DNA of 64,000 bases, from the NCBI GenBank assembly GCA_001464765.1, contig LNDV01000034.1, forward strand, positions 372,001 through 436,000. Direction: 5' to 3'. Made by a program: the position numbers and the translations under genes. Shown piece after piece: positions 18,640 to 29,186 of the stretch; within the stretch, counting starts at the first letter, position 1; each line of letters starts with the position of its first letter. Under the pieces are notes generated by a model that saw nothing but the letters and a program-made list of their open reading frames with translations, ran no database searches and had not been told where the DNA came from. The DNA comes from Betaproteobacteria bacterium Ga0077526 (GTDB lineage: Bacteria > Pseudomonadota > Gammaproteobacteria > Burkholderiales > Ga0077523).

Positions 18640-18665
18640 TAGCAGCCTAGCAGGTCGAGTGCTAA
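18639..18665 (+). promoter_or_regulatory. CIRCE operator (HrcA binding site)
   Basis: TTAGCAGCC, a nine-base spacer, then GAGTGCTAA. The right arm is perfect and the left arm matches the consensus TTAGCACTC at seven of nine positions. It overlaps the end of the putative -10 box and lies 50 bases before groES, so HrcA should repress groESL until heat stress. Confidence 0.88.
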
Positions 18666-18715
18666 CAAGTTGGCTCACCAGTTCCCAACCGTCTGTAATC
18701 TAAGGAGATGGCTCC

Positions 18716-19006
18716 ATGAAAATCCGTCCGTTGCACGATCGCGTGATCGTCAAGCGCCTCGAAGAGGAACGCAAGACCGCCTCCGGCATCGTCATTCCCG
18801 ACACCGCCACCGAGAAGCCCGACCAGGGTGAGATCGTCGCCGTGGGCACCGGCAAGGTGCTGGACGACGGCAAGGTCCGCCCCCTGGAGCTCAAGAAGGG
18901 CGACCGCGTGCTGTTCGGCAAGTACTCCGGTCAGACCGTGAAGGTCGACGGCGAGGAACTGCTGGTCATGCGCGAAGAAGACATCATGGGTGTCATCGAG
19001 GCGTAA
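18716..19006 (+). CDS. groES: Co-chaperonin GroES
   Basis: A 96-residue GroES, the standard length. It begins MKIRPLHDRVIVKRLEEE, contains the mobile loop KTASGIVIPDTATEKPDQG near residues 20-38 that contacts GroEL, and ends VMREEDIMGVIEA. It caps the GroEL ring during ATP-driven folding in the cytoplasm. A TAAGGAGATGG ribosome site precedes ATG 18716. Control is by the CIRCE element upstream; groEL follows after 155 bases. Confidence 0.97.
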   Translation: MKIRPLHDRVIVKRLEEERKTASGIVIPDTATEKPDQGEIVAVGTGKVLDDGKVRPLELKKGDRVLFGKYSGQTVKVDGEELLVMREEDIMGVIEA

Positions 19007-19161
19007 GTCTCGGGCATCCCGTCCGCAGGATCCGTCCGGCGAGCGCGCACAGCGCAGCGTCCCCCGGCGGTTTCGCGGTACCGAATCGAAGTCCACTCAT
19101 TCATCACCGGGCGATCGCGCAGCCGACAGGCCGCGGCCGACCGAATCAGGAGAGATCAGAC

Positions 19162-20796
<1,635 letters not shown>

Positions 20797-20842
20797 GACC
20801 CGGTCCCGGCCGGCCTCCTGCCGGAGGTCGGCAAGACCAGAG

Positions 20843-20873
20843 AAGCCCCGCGAGCGATCGCGGGGCTTTTTCG
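20843..20873 (+). terminator. Rho-independent terminator after groEL
   Basis: A perfect ten-base stem, AGCCCCGCGA and TCGCGGGGCT, with loop GCGA, followed by a T-rich tract. It lies about 47 bases after the groEL stop and ends the groESL transcript before the next gene. Confidence 0.92.
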
Positions 20874-20932
20874 TTTGTGGGGCGGCGTCGCGGCGCACTA
20901 CACTCGGACCACTCCGAGTTACCGCCTCTCCC

Positions 20933-22843
20933 ATGACCCAGGACGCCGCCCAGCCCATCGGTTCGACGCTCGCCGCCGGCGCCGTAGCGGAACTGCGCGG
21001 CCACGCCCCGTTCGACCGGATGACGAAGGACCATCTCGCATGGATGGTGGCGCGTCTGTCGCTCGTGTACTTCGCCCCGGACAGCACGGTTCTCGCGCCG
21101 CCGGGCGGTCGCGACGACCACCTGTTCATCATCCGCTCCGGCGGCGTCGTCGGGTTCGACCCTGACCAGAGGGACGACGACTCGCCCCGCTGGCGCCTCG
21201 CCGTCGGCGACTGCTTCCCGCTCGGCGCGCTGCTCGGGCGGCGGGCGGTGACGAGCCGGTATCGCGCCGCCGGGGACCTCTTCTGCTATCGCCTTCCCGC
21301 CGAAGACTTCCACGCGCTGATGGCGGCGTCGCCACCGTTCCGGGACTTCGCGACACAGCGGCTCTCGACGCTGCTTGCTGAATCGCGCCGTTCGCTGCGG
21401 CGCGTCTCCCTGGAGGACGGCGGTCAGCCGCTCGACCGCATGCTGCGCGACGTCGTCTCCCCGAGCACCGTGATCTGCCGCGCGGGCGACCGGCTGCGGG
21501 ACGTCCTCGAATCGATGCGCAGCGCGCGCTCGGACTCGATCCTCGTGGTTCGCGACGACCAGTCCGCCGATGGCATCTTCACGCTCCGTGACCTGCGCGA
21601 CCGCGTTGTCCTGGCGGGCAGGACGGCGGAAGTGCCGGTCGGGGAGGTGATGACCGCCGCCCCCGTCAGCCTCGACAGCTCGGCCTACGCGTTCGAAGCC
21701 GCCGCCGTCATGGCCGAGCACGGATTCCGTCACGTCGTGGTGACGGTGGACGGCCACGCTGTGGGGATCGTCGCCGACACGGACCTGTTTTCCTCGACCC
21801 AGGTAGGCGTCGCGGCAGTCGCGAGCGCCATCCGGAATGCGCCCGATGTTGCGCGTCTGTCCCGATGCGCCGAGCAGGTCCGCGCGCTCGGCCGCCAGCT
21901 CGGCGGTCAGGGCATGCCTGCGGAGCAGCTCACCCGTCTGGTGGCCACACTCAACGACCACATCACGGTGCGCGTGCTGCAGATCGAGTCCGCCGCCGCA
22001 TCGCTGAGCGGAGCGCGCTACTGCTGGCTCGCGTTCGGTTCCGAAGGCCGGCAGGAGCAGACCTTCGCGACGGACCAGGACAACGGCCTCGTGTTCGAGC
22101 CCGCCGGCGGGGAGCCGACAGAGCCCCTGCGCGCCCGCATGCTCGCATTCGCTCGCCGGGTGAACGATTCGCTCGCAGGCTGCGGCTTTCCGCTTTGCAA
22201 GGGCGGCGTGATGGCGGGCAACGACAAGTGGTGTCTCACCGCGGAGGAGTGGCGAGACGCGTTCTCCGCGTGGCTGTCCGCGCCGGACGCCCAGGCCCTG
22301 CTGAACGCGGCCATCTTCTTCGACCTGAGACCGCTGGCCGGGGACATGGCGCTCGGAACGCAACTGCGCGAATGGCTTGCACAGTCTGCACAGGGGAGGA
22401 CCGTGTTCCTGCGCCTGCTGGCGGAAACCGCAATCGGCCGCTCGCCGCCGCTCGGCATCCTCAAGGATTTCGTCGTGGCGGACCACGAGGGCCGGGAGGA
22501 CACCCTGGACCTCAAGACGAACGGCGCCGCCATCTTCGTCGATGCCGCGCGAGTGATGGCGCTCGCGCAGGGAGTGCCGCTGTCCGGCACGGCCGAGCGC
22601 ATCCGCGAAGCCGCGGTCCGGCGGAACCTGCCGGCCGCGGACGTCGACGGCTGGCTCGACGCGTTCCACTTCCTGCAGCAGACGCGGCTCGACCATCAGT
22701 TGCGCCGCATCGAAGCGGGCCAGCCGCCGGACAACTTTGTCGCCCCCGACGCGCTCAACGCGCTGGACCGTCGCATCCTTCGCGAGGCTCTGCGGCAGGC
22801 GCGGCGGATCCAGGAGCGGTTGCGACTCGACTACCGGCTGTGA
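20933..22843 (+). CDS. cNMP-binding / CBS / DUF294 nucleotidyltransferase-like protein
   Basis: A 636-residue signalling-type protein in four parts. There is a Crp-like cyclic-nucleotide-binding domain (about residues 20-140), a CBS pair (about 172-300, with SPSTVICRAGDRLRDVLESM and DGHAVGIVADTDLF), a DUF294 nucleotidyltransferase-like domain with GSEGRQEQTFATDQDNGLVF near 368-387, and the DUF294 C-terminal helical domain. The GSxxRxEQ and DxDN motifs are shared with GlnD-type nucleotidyltransferases. Its reaction is unknown. It is followed after seven bases by a DnaQ-like exonuclease, a pairing common in Proteobacteria that suggests a shared role. Confidence 0.88.
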   Translation: MTQDAAQPIGSTLAAGAVAELRGHAPFDRMTKDHLAWMVARLSLVYFAPDSTVLAPPGGRDDHLFIIRSGGVVGFDPDQRDDDSPRWRLAVGDCFPLGALLGRRAVTSRYRAAGDLFCYRLPAEDFHALMAASPPFRDFATQRLSTLLAESRRSLRRVSLEDGGQPLDRMLRDVVSPSTVICRAGDRLRDVLESMRSARSDSILVVRDDQSADGIFTLRDLRDRVVLAGRTAEVPVGEVMTAAPVSLDSSAYAFEAAAVMAEHGFRHVVVTVDGHAVGIVADTDLFSSTQVGVAAVASAIRNAPDVARLSRCAEQVRALGRQLGGQGMPAEQLTRLVATLNDHITVRVLQIESAAASLSGARYCWLAFGSEGRQEQTFATDQDNGLVFEPAGGEPTEPLRARMLAFARRVNDSLAGCGFPLCKGGVMAGNDKWCLTAEEWRDAFSAWLSAPDAQALLNAAIFFDLRPLAGDMALGTQLREWLAQSAQGRTVFLRLLAETAIGRSPPLGILKDFVVADHEGREDTLDLKTNGAAIFVDAARVMALAQGVPLSGTAERIREAAVRRNLPAADVDGWLDAFHFLQQTRLDHQLRRIEAGQPPDNFVAPDALNALDRRILREALRQARRIQERLRLDYRL

Positions 22844-22850
22844 CCTGACC

Positions 22851-23570
22851 ATGCTCAGCTGGCTGCGCAGGCCCCGTGTACAGCTCGCCGAACCGCTGGC
22901 TTCCGTCGTGCGGACCTGGCGGGACTGTCCGCCCCCGGATGAGGACGCCTCCCCCACAGAGACGCGATTCGTGGTGGTCGACACGGAGACCACGGGGCTC
23001 GACCCAGAGCGCGCGGAACCGCTTTCGATCGGAGCCTGCTCGGTGGTTTCGGGCGCGATCGATCTGTCCTCGTCGTGCCACGTCGGCCTTCGCCCCAGCG
23101 GTCTGAGCGAGACCAGCAACGTGCTCGTCCATCGCATCGGCCACGGCGCCCAGTCCGAGGGACTGCCGGTCGCCGATGCGATGGCGCAATGGCTTGCGTA
23201 CGCAGGGCGGCCCGTGTTCGTCGGCTTCCATGCACGCTATGACGCCACGATTCTCGCGCGGGCGGCGCGACGCGCCCTCGGCATCGATCTGCCGATGGAC
23301 TGGCTGGACGTGGGCCTCCTGCTCCAGGCCGCGCTGCCCGGCGTGGGTCCGCCCCATCCGGACCTCGACTTCTGGGCCGGGCACTTCGGCATCACAGCGG
23401 GTGCCCGCCACACCGCGCTCGAAGATGCCTATGTCACCGCCACCCTCTTCCTCGCGGTTCTCGGTGTCGCAGCGCCGGCACATCGCCGCAGCGTGCGCGA
23501 CCTGCGCGCCTTGCAGAGGGCACGGCTCGATCGTCCGCGGCCAGACGCCGGACACTTCCCCGGGGCATGA
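22851..23570 (+). CDS. DnaQ-like 3'-5' exonuclease
   Basis: A 239-residue DEDDh exonuclease. ExoI is VVVDTETTGLDPE near residues 41-53 (D and E), ExoII is GFHARYDATIL (D) near 124-134, and ExoIII is ARHTALEDAYVTA with the catalytic H and D near 186-198, so all four metal ligands and the histidine are present. It resembles the proofreading epsilon subunit but stands apart from replication genes and is paired with the cNMP-CBS-DUF294 gene. It could act in DNA or RNA processing; the substrate cannot be told. ATG 22851 is close behind the upstream stop, supporting coupling. Confidence 0.88.
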   Translation: MLSWLRRPRVQLAEPLASVVRTWRDCPPPDEDASPTETRFVVVDTETTGLDPERAEPLSIGACSVVSGAIDLSSSCHVGLRPSGLSETSNVLVHRIGHGAQSEGLPVADAMAQWLAYAGRPVFVGFHARYDATILARAARRALGIDLPMDWLDVGLLLQAALPGVGPPHPDLDFWAGHFGITAGARHTALEDAYVTATLFLAVLGVAAPAHRRSVRDLRALQRARLDRPRPDAGHFPGA

Positions 23571-23610
23571 CGCACTGCGGCATCGCGATTGCCGCAAGTC
23601 CTTTGCAGCT

Positions 23611-23639
23611 TTGACTTTTCCCGGGGTGCCGCATATCCT
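23611..23639 (+). promoter_or_regulatory. Putative sigma70 promoter for the DUF485-actP operon
   Basis: TTGACT (23611-23616) and TATCCT (23634-23639) are separated by exactly 17 bases, five of six and four of six matches to consensus. The pair lies in the 231-base gap before the symporter operon, leaving a leader of roughly 155 bases. Nothing else in the gap is recognisable to me. Confidence 0.55.
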
Positions 23640-23801
23640 CGGGCGGCTGTGCGAGTTGGCTTCGCACTGTGTAGTGGGATGTAATCGGAGCTCCGTGGCA
23701 GCTGGCGTTGAGGGACGCTCGCGCACGGCAACAGAGCAATGACAGGGTGTCCGGTGCGCGCAACGCACCAGCGCGCCCACGCCTGAGGAGGAGGAATCCC
23801 A

Positions 23802-24128
23802 ATGGCCCAAAAGCCAATGAACTGGGTCGCCATCGACCAGGACCCGCGTTTCCAGGAACTGCACCGCAAGAAGAGCGCGTTCCTCTGGGGCCTGATGATC
23901 TTCTCGATCATCTACTACTTCCTGCTCCCGATCGGGGCCGCCTACTTCACCGACATATTCAAGATCAAGGTGTGGGGGCCCATCAACGTCGGCCTGCTGT
24001 TCGCGCTGTCCGAGTTCATCGTCGCCTGGGGCATTGCCTGGATCTACGCCCGCCGGGCCAACACGGAGTTCGATTCCATGGCTGACCAGATCAACCGCGC
24101 GGCCAGTTCCATCGGGGGTGCCAAGTGA
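23802..24128 (+). CDS. DUF485 small membrane protein (symporter partner)
   Basis: A 108-residue protein with two membrane helices, roughly residues 26-50 (SAFLWGLMIFSIIYYFLLPIG) and 64-85. It is preceded by the family start DPRFQELHRKK and followed by a cytosolic tail WIYARRANTEFDSMADQI. This is the YjcH/DUF485 pattern, always found next to ActP-type symporters and thought to be an accessory subunit. A GGAGGAGG ribosome site precedes ATG 23802. The stop codon overlaps the GTG start of the symporter gene (GTGA), so the two are coupled. Confidence 0.9.
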   Translation: MAQKPMNWVAIDQDPRFQELHRKKSAFLWGLMIFSIIYYFLLPIGAAYFTDIFKIKVWGPINVGLLFALSEFIVAWGIAWIYARRANTEFDSMADQINRAASSIGGAK

Positions 24129-26044
24129 CTCACGCCATCGCCAACATCCGCTCGCGAGCCGCTGGGGCTCTCCTGTTCGGCGCGCTGCCTTTCGCTGCCT
24201 CTGCTGCCGATACCAGCGCAGTGAACGAGAAGTTCCGCTGGCTCACGTTCCTCGTGTTCGGCGCGATCATCTCGATGACGATGTTCGTCACCTACCTGGC
24301 CGCCAAGCGCGTGAAGAGCGCGTCGCAGTTCTATGCGGCCGGTCGTTCGGTGACCGGCATCCAGAACGGCTGGGCGATCGCGGGCGACTACCTTTCCGCC
24401 GCCTCCTTCCTCGGCATCGCCGGTCTCATCTCGCTCTACGGATACGACGGCTTCATGTATTCGGTGGGCTGGCTGGTGGCGTACATCACCGTGCTGCTGG
24501 TGATCGCAGAGCCCTGCCGCAACATCGGCAAGTACACCCTGGGCGACATCCTCGCCTTTCGCAACGATCCGAAGTCCGCCAAGACCGTGGCGGCGCTGTC
24601 CACCATCACCGTGTCGATCTTCTACCTGACCGCGCAGATGGTCGGTGGCGGCGTGCTGGTGAAGACGCTCATCGGCATCGACTACGAAGTGTCGGTGATC
24701 GCCGTGGGCGTCCTCATGCTGGGCTACGTGCTGTTCGGCGGCATGGTCGCGACGACCTGGGTGCAGATCATCAAGGCCATCCTGCTCGTCACGGCCTCGA
24801 TCATGCTCGTGGTCTTCACCTGGGCGCCCTACGGGTTCTCTCTGCCCGGGTTCCTGCAGGCAGCCGTCGACTCCGCGAACGTGCAGGGTCAGGTCACCAA
24901 ACTGATCGGCGATGCAGCCAAGAGCATGTCGCCGCAGGAGCTCGGGCAGCGCTTCCTCGAGCCGGGCCTGTTCCTGAAGAACCCCATCGACCAGATTTCG
25001 CTGGGCATGGCGCTAGTGCTCGGCACAGCCGGCATGCCGCACATCCTGATGCGCTTCTTCACGGTACCCACCGCGAAGGACGCCCGGGTGTCCGTCATCT
25101 GGGCCATGGGCATCATCGGCGGCTTCTACGTGCTGACACTGTTCCTCGGTCTGGGCTCGGCCATCAACGTCGGTCAGGCCGAAATCACCCGCATCGACAA
25201 GGGCGGCAACATGGCCGGTCCGCTGCTTGCCCAGTTCCTCGGCGGCGGTGCGGACAGCATGCTCGGCAATCTGTTCCTCGCGTTCGTGGCGGCCGTGGCC
25301 TTCGCGACGATCGTCGCGGTGGTGGCGGGTCTGGTGCTGGCGTCCGCCTCGGCGATGTCCCACGACATCTGGGTAGGCGTGGTGCGCGGCGAAAGCGCCA
25401 CGCAGGAAGAGGAAGTCCGTGCGGCCCGCATCTGCTCCATCATCGTGGGCATCGTGGCCATCGCCATCGGCATCCTGGCCAAGGGTCAGAACGTGGCGCA
25501 CCTGGTGGCACTGGCGTTCGCCGTGGCGGCCTCGAGCAACCTGCCATGCGTGCTGCTCACTTTGTACTGGCGCAAGTGCAATACCGGGGGCATCGTCGCC
25601 GGCATGATCATCGGCTCCGTCACCGCGATCGGCCTCGTGATGGTCTCGCCGAACATGACCTACCCGACCATCGTCAAGGCCAACAGCGAGAAGGCGATCA
25701 AGGCGGCAGACGACAAGCTCGTCGCGCTCAACGCCGATCTGGCCGCGGCTGCGGACGAAGCCGCCAAGACCAAGATCCAGACCGCCATCGCCGCCCAGGA
25801 AAAGGCCAAGAAGACGGCGCTCGACAACGTCGCGAAACTGGGCGACGCCACGACGAGCCTGGTGGGTCTCGACAAGCCGCTCATCGAGCTGAAGAACCCC
25901 GGTCTCATCTCCATTCCCCTGGGCTTCCTCGCCGTGATCCTCGGCTCGCTGCTGTATCGCGACAAGCGGGCCGACGACATGTGGGACGAGCTCTATGTCC
26001 GTCAGAACACGGGCATTCAAGCCGAGGGCGCTGTCGCACACTGA
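24125..26044 (+). CDS. actP: Cation/acetate symporter ActP-like
   Basis: A 639-residue sodium:solute symporter with an apparent N-terminal signal (RAAGALLFGALPFAASAAD) and about 13 membrane helices. The family motifs FYAAGRSVTGIQNGWAIAGD near residues 72-91 and SAASFLGIAGLISLYGYDG are intact, matching E. coli ActP, which takes up acetate and short monocarboxylates. Between the last two helices is an extra Ala/Lys/Asp-rich stretch of about 65 residues (near 519-585) with coiled-coil character, absent from E. coli ActP. The start is GTG 24125, overlapping the DUF485 stop. A hairpin terminator follows. The true substrate may be acetate or another small acid. Confidence 0.88.
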   Translation: MTHAIANIRSRAAGALLFGALPFAASAADTSAVNEKFRWLTFLVFGAIISMTMFVTYLAAKRVKSASQFYAAGRSVTGIQNGWAIAGDYLSAASFLGIAGLISLYGYDGFMYSVGWLVAYITVLLVIAEPCRNIGKYTLGDILAFRNDPKSAKTVAALSTITVSIFYLTAQMVGGGVLVKTLIGIDYEVSVIAVGVLMLGYVLFGGMVATTWVQIIKAILLVTASIMLVVFTWAPYGFSLPGFLQAAVDSANVQGQVTKLIGDAAKSMSPQELGQRFLEPGLFLKNPIDQISLGMALVLGTAGMPHILMRFFTVPTAKDARVSVIWAMGIIGGFYVLTLFLGLGSAINVGQAEITRIDKGGNMAGPLLAQFLGGGADSMLGNLFLAFVAAVAFATIVAVVAGLVLASASAMSHDIWVGVVRGESATQEEEVRAARICSIIVGIVAIAIGILAKGQNVAHLVALAFAVAASSNLPCVLLTLYWRKCNTGGIVAGMIIGSVTAIGLVMVSPNMTYPTIVKANSEKAIKAADDKLVALNADLAAAADEAAKTKIQTAIAAQEKAKKTALDNVAKLGDATTSLVGLDKPLIELKNPGLISIPLGFLAVILGSLLYRDKRADDMWDELYVRQNTGIQAEGAVAH

Positions 26045-26065
26045 CGACCGCTCCGGCATGCCAGG

Positions 26066-26096
26066 ACCCCGGGAGTCCCCTCCCGGGGTTTTTTTT
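26066..26096 (+). terminator. Rho-independent terminator after actP
   Basis: A perfect ten-base stem, ACCCCGGGAG and CTCCCGGGGT, with loop TCCC, runs straight into eight T residues. It lies 22 bases after the actP stop and separates it from glyQ. Confidence 0.93.
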
Positions 26097-26196
26097 CGGT
26101 CGGACGGCCCGCATTCCACGGCTACAATTCGGGACTTCGCCCGCAGCCCGCAAGCCTGCGACAAGACGAGCCGTTTTCCTCACCTGCCAAGACCCG

Positions 26197-27087
26197 ATGC
26201 TGACGTTTCAAGATCTCGTCCTGACCCTCCAGAACTACTGGGGGCGTCAGGGATGTGCCCTGCTGCAGCCCTACGACATGGAAGTGGGCGCAGGCACGTC
26301 CCACACGGCCACCTTCCTGCGTGCCCTCGGGCCGGAACCATGGCGGGCCGCCTACGTGCAGCCCTCGCGCCGGCCGAAGGACGGCCGGTATGGCGAGAAC
26401 CCGAACCGGCTGCAGCACTACTACCAGTACCAGGTGGTGCTGAAACCGGCGCCGGAGAACATCCTCGATCTGTACCTGGGCTCCCTGGAAGCCATCGGGC
26501 TCGATCTCAAGCGCAACGACGTGCGCTTCGTCGAGGACGACTGGGAGAACCCGACGCTCGGCGCGTGGGGACTCGGCTGGGAGGTCTGGCTGAACGGCAT
26601 GGAAGTCACCCAGTTCACCTACTTTCAGCAGGTGGGCGGGCTGGATTGCAAGCCGGTGCTGGGCGAGATCACCTACGGCCTCGAACGGCTTTGCATGTAC
26701 CTGCAGGGCAAGGAGAACGTGTTCGACCTCGTGTGGACCCCGGGCATCACCTACCGGGACGTGTATCACCAGAACGAAGTGGAGCAGTCCACCTACAACT
26801 TCGAGCATTCGAACGCGACGTGGCTGCTGCGGCAGTTCAACGATTTCGAAGGCGAGGCCAAGCGGCTCATCGAGGCCGGGCTGCCGCTGCCGGGTTACGA
26901 AATGGTCCTGAAGAGCGCTCACGCGTTCAACATGCTCGATGCGCGCGGCGCGATCTCCACCACCGAGCGCGCCGGCTACATCGGCCGCATCCGCGCGCTG
27001 GCCCGCATGGTGGCTCAGGCTTACTACGAATCCCGTGAGCGCCTCGGCTTTCCCATGCTCGCGACCGCGAAGGGGGGAACGCCATGA
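26197..27087 (+). CDS. glyQ: Glycyl-tRNA synthetase alpha subunit
   Basis: A 296-residue class II synthetase subunit. It begins MLTFQDLVLTLQNYWGRQGC and has the motif-2 region GRYGENPNRLQHYYQYQVV near residues 65-83 and the motif-3-like GEITYGLERLCMYLQ. It activates glycine in the alpha2beta2 enzyme of most bacteria. ATG 26197 gives the family start even though the same frame stays open far upstream through actP, which is chance. Its stop overlaps the glyS ATG (ATGA), so subunits are made in balance. Confidence 0.96.
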   Translation: MLTFQDLVLTLQNYWGRQGCALLQPYDMEVGAGTSHTATFLRALGPEPWRAAYVQPSRRPKDGRYGENPNRLQHYYQYQVVLKPAPENILDLYLGSLEAIGLDLKRNDVRFVEDDWENPTLGAWGLGWEVWLNGMEVTQFTYFQQVGGLDCKPVLGEITYGLERLCMYLQGKENVFDLVWTPGITYRDVYHQNEVEQSTYNFEHSNATWLLRQFNDFEGEAKRLIEAGLPLPGYEMVLKSAHAFNMLDARGAISTTERAGYIGRIRALARMVAQAYYESRERLGFPMLATAKGGTP

Positions 27088-29186
27088 CCGCCCATCCCCT
27101 GCTCGTGGAACTCGTCACCGAGGAACTGCCGCCCAAGGCACTTTTCCAGATCGGCGACGCCTTCGCCTCGAAGATCACCGAGGGCCTGCGCAAGCGCGGT
27201 CTGCTCGACCCTGCGGTCGCCGCGAGCCCCACCATGTATGCGACCCCGCGCCGGCTTGCCGTAAGGATCGAAGGCGTGCTCGCCCGTTCCCCGGACTCGC
27301 CGCGCCGCGAGAAGGTCCTGCCGGTCAGCGTCGCGTTCGACGCCAGCGGACAGCCGACCCAGGCACTGACCAAGAAGCTCGCCGCGATGCAGGCCTCGCA
27401 CGTCGATCCGGGTACGCTCGAACGCGCGTCCGACGGCAAGGCCGAGAGCCTCTTCTACAGCTTCGTGGCCCCCGGTGTCGTGCTGGACCAGGCGCTGCAG
27501 CAGGCGCTGGACGAAGCCATCGCACAATTGCCGATTCCGAAGGTCATGCACTACCAGCGTCCCGACGGCACCGAAGTGAACTTCGTCCGGCCGGCCCACC
27601 GGCTCGTGGCGCTGCACGGCTCACAGATCGTCCCGGTGACGGCGCTCGGACTTTCCGCAGGCCGCGAGAGTTTCGGTCACCGCTTTCTCGGCAAGCCCAC
27701 GATCTCCATCGATTCGGCCGACAGCTACGAAACGCAACTCGAGCGCGAAGGGGCGGTGGCGGCTTCGTACACGGGCCGCCGCGATGCCATCCGCCATGCC
27801 CTGAACGCCGCAGCCGCAGGGCACCAGGCCCACCTTGCCGAACACGCTGCGCTGCTTGACGAGGTGACGGCACTGGTCGAGCACCCGGTCGTGTACGCGG
27901 GGCAGTTCGATCCGGCCTTCCTCGCCGTGCCTCAGGAGTGCCTCATCCTCTCGATGAAGCAGCACCAGAAGTACTTCCCCCTTGTGGACAGCGCCGGGAA
28001 GCTGCTCGCCCGCTTCCTGATCGTCTCGAACCTGCGCACCGACGATCCGTCGCAGATCGTCCAGGGCAACGAACGCGTCCTTCGCGCCCGTCTGGCCGAC
28101 GCGAAGTTCTTCTTCGACCAGGACCGCAAGCAGACACTCGCCAGCCGCGTCGAGAAACTCGGTTCGGTCGTGTACCACAACAAGCTCGGCAGCCAGCTCG
28201 AGCGCGTGCGCCGCATCACCAGGGTGGCTGGCGAGATCGCCCGTCTTCTCGGCGCGGATGCCGACAAGGCGGAACGGGCGGCCCATCTGGCCAAGGCCGA
28301 CCTGGTCACGGACATGGTGGGGGAGTTTCCCGAACTGCAGGGCCTCATGGGGCTCTACTACGCGCGTCATGACGGTGAGGACGACACCGTCGCCCACGCT
28401 ATCGAAGCCCACTACCACCCGCGTTTCGCCAACGACACGCTGCCCGCCGACAACATCGGCGCTGCTGTCGCGCTCGCGGACAAGCTGGACACGCTGACCG
28501 GCATCTACGGCATCGGCCTCGTGCCCACCGGCGACAAGGACCCGTTCGGTCTTCGCCGGGCCGCCCTGGGCGTGCTGCGCATGCTCGTGGAGAAGCCGCT
28601 GCCGCTCGATCTGCTGCGCCTGCTCACCGTTGCCCGCAGTGCGTTCGCCGGCGAGGCGGTTTCGCAGAGCGTGGCCGCGGATCTGCACCAGTTCATGCTG
28701 GAGCGCCTCAAGCACTACCTGCGCGAGCGAGGATTCGAAGTCGCGACCATCGATGCGGTCCTGTCCCAGAATCCAACCCGCATCGACCTCGTTGTGCCAC
28801 GCATCGAAGCCGTCCGCGCCTTCCAGGCCCTGCCGGAAGCCGCGAGTCTGGCGGCGGCCAACAAGCGCATCCGCAACATCCTGCGCAAGAACGATGCGTC
28901 CGACACCACCTCGGTCGACGCCAATCTGCTCCCCGAGGCTGCGGAGAAGAGCCTGTACGACGCCATGCAGGCGCTCGAGCCGCGCGTGGTATCGCTGGTC
29001 GACGCGGAGGACTACACCGAGGCACTCAAGCTGCTCGCGGGTCTGCGCCAACCCGTGGACACCTTCTTCGAGCAGGTGATGGTCATGACCGACGAGCCGC
29101 TGATCCGCAACAACCGCCTGGCCCTGCTCGGCCGTCTCGAGTTCCTCATGAACGGCGTGGCGGATATCTCGAGGCTCGCCGCGTGA
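27084..29186 (+). CDS. glyS: Glycyl-tRNA synthetase beta subunit
   Basis: A 700-residue subunit of usual length. It begins LLVELVTEELPPKALFQIGD and contains the LSMKQHQKYFPLVD region and the HD-like segment KADLVTDMVGEFPELQGLMG near residues 410-429, with DALR-type anticodon-binding helices at the C-terminus. It recognises tRNA-Gly for the alpha subunit. It overlaps glyQ upstream by four bases and the gmhB start downstream by four bases (GTGA), giving a tightly packed operon. Confidence 0.96.
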   Translation: MTAHPLLVELVTEELPPKALFQIGDAFASKITEGLRKRGLLDPAVAASPTMYATPRRLAVRIEGVLARSPDSPRREKVLPVSVAFDASGQPTQALTKKLAAMQASHVDPGTLERASDGKAESLFYSFVAPGVVLDQALQQALDEAIAQLPIPKVMHYQRPDGTEVNFVRPAHRLVALHGSQIVPVTALGLSAGRESFGHRFLGKPTISIDSADSYETQLEREGAVAASYTGRRDAIRHALNAAAAGHQAHLAEHAALLDEVTALVEHPVVYAGQFDPAFLAVPQECLILSMKQHQKYFPLVDSAGKLLARFLIVSNLRTDDPSQIVQGNERVLRARLADAKFFFDQDRKQTLASRVEKLGSVVYHNKLGSQLERVRRITRVAGEIARLLGADADKAERAAHLAKADLVTDMVGEFPELQGLMGLYYARHDGEDDTVAHAIEAHYHPRFANDTLPADNIGAAVALADKLDTLTGIYGIGLVPTGDKDPFGLRRAALGVLRMLVEKPLPLDLLRLLTVARSAFAGEAVSQSVAADLHQFMLERLKHYLRERGFEVATIDAVLSQNPTRIDLVVPRIEAVRAFQALPEAASLAAANKRIRNILRKNDASDTTSVDANLLPEAAEKSLYDAMQALEPRVVSLVDAEDYTEALKLLAGLRQPVDTFFEQVMVMTDEPLIRNNRLALLGRLEFLMNGVADISRLAA

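Noticed and set aside
24034..26196. A frame that stays open from the DUF485 gene through actP into glyQ, suggesting one giant protein.
   Set aside because: Only the last 296 residues resemble a known family; the rest is Arg/Gly-rich shadow of actP in another frame, and a strong terminator lies inside it at 26066-26096.
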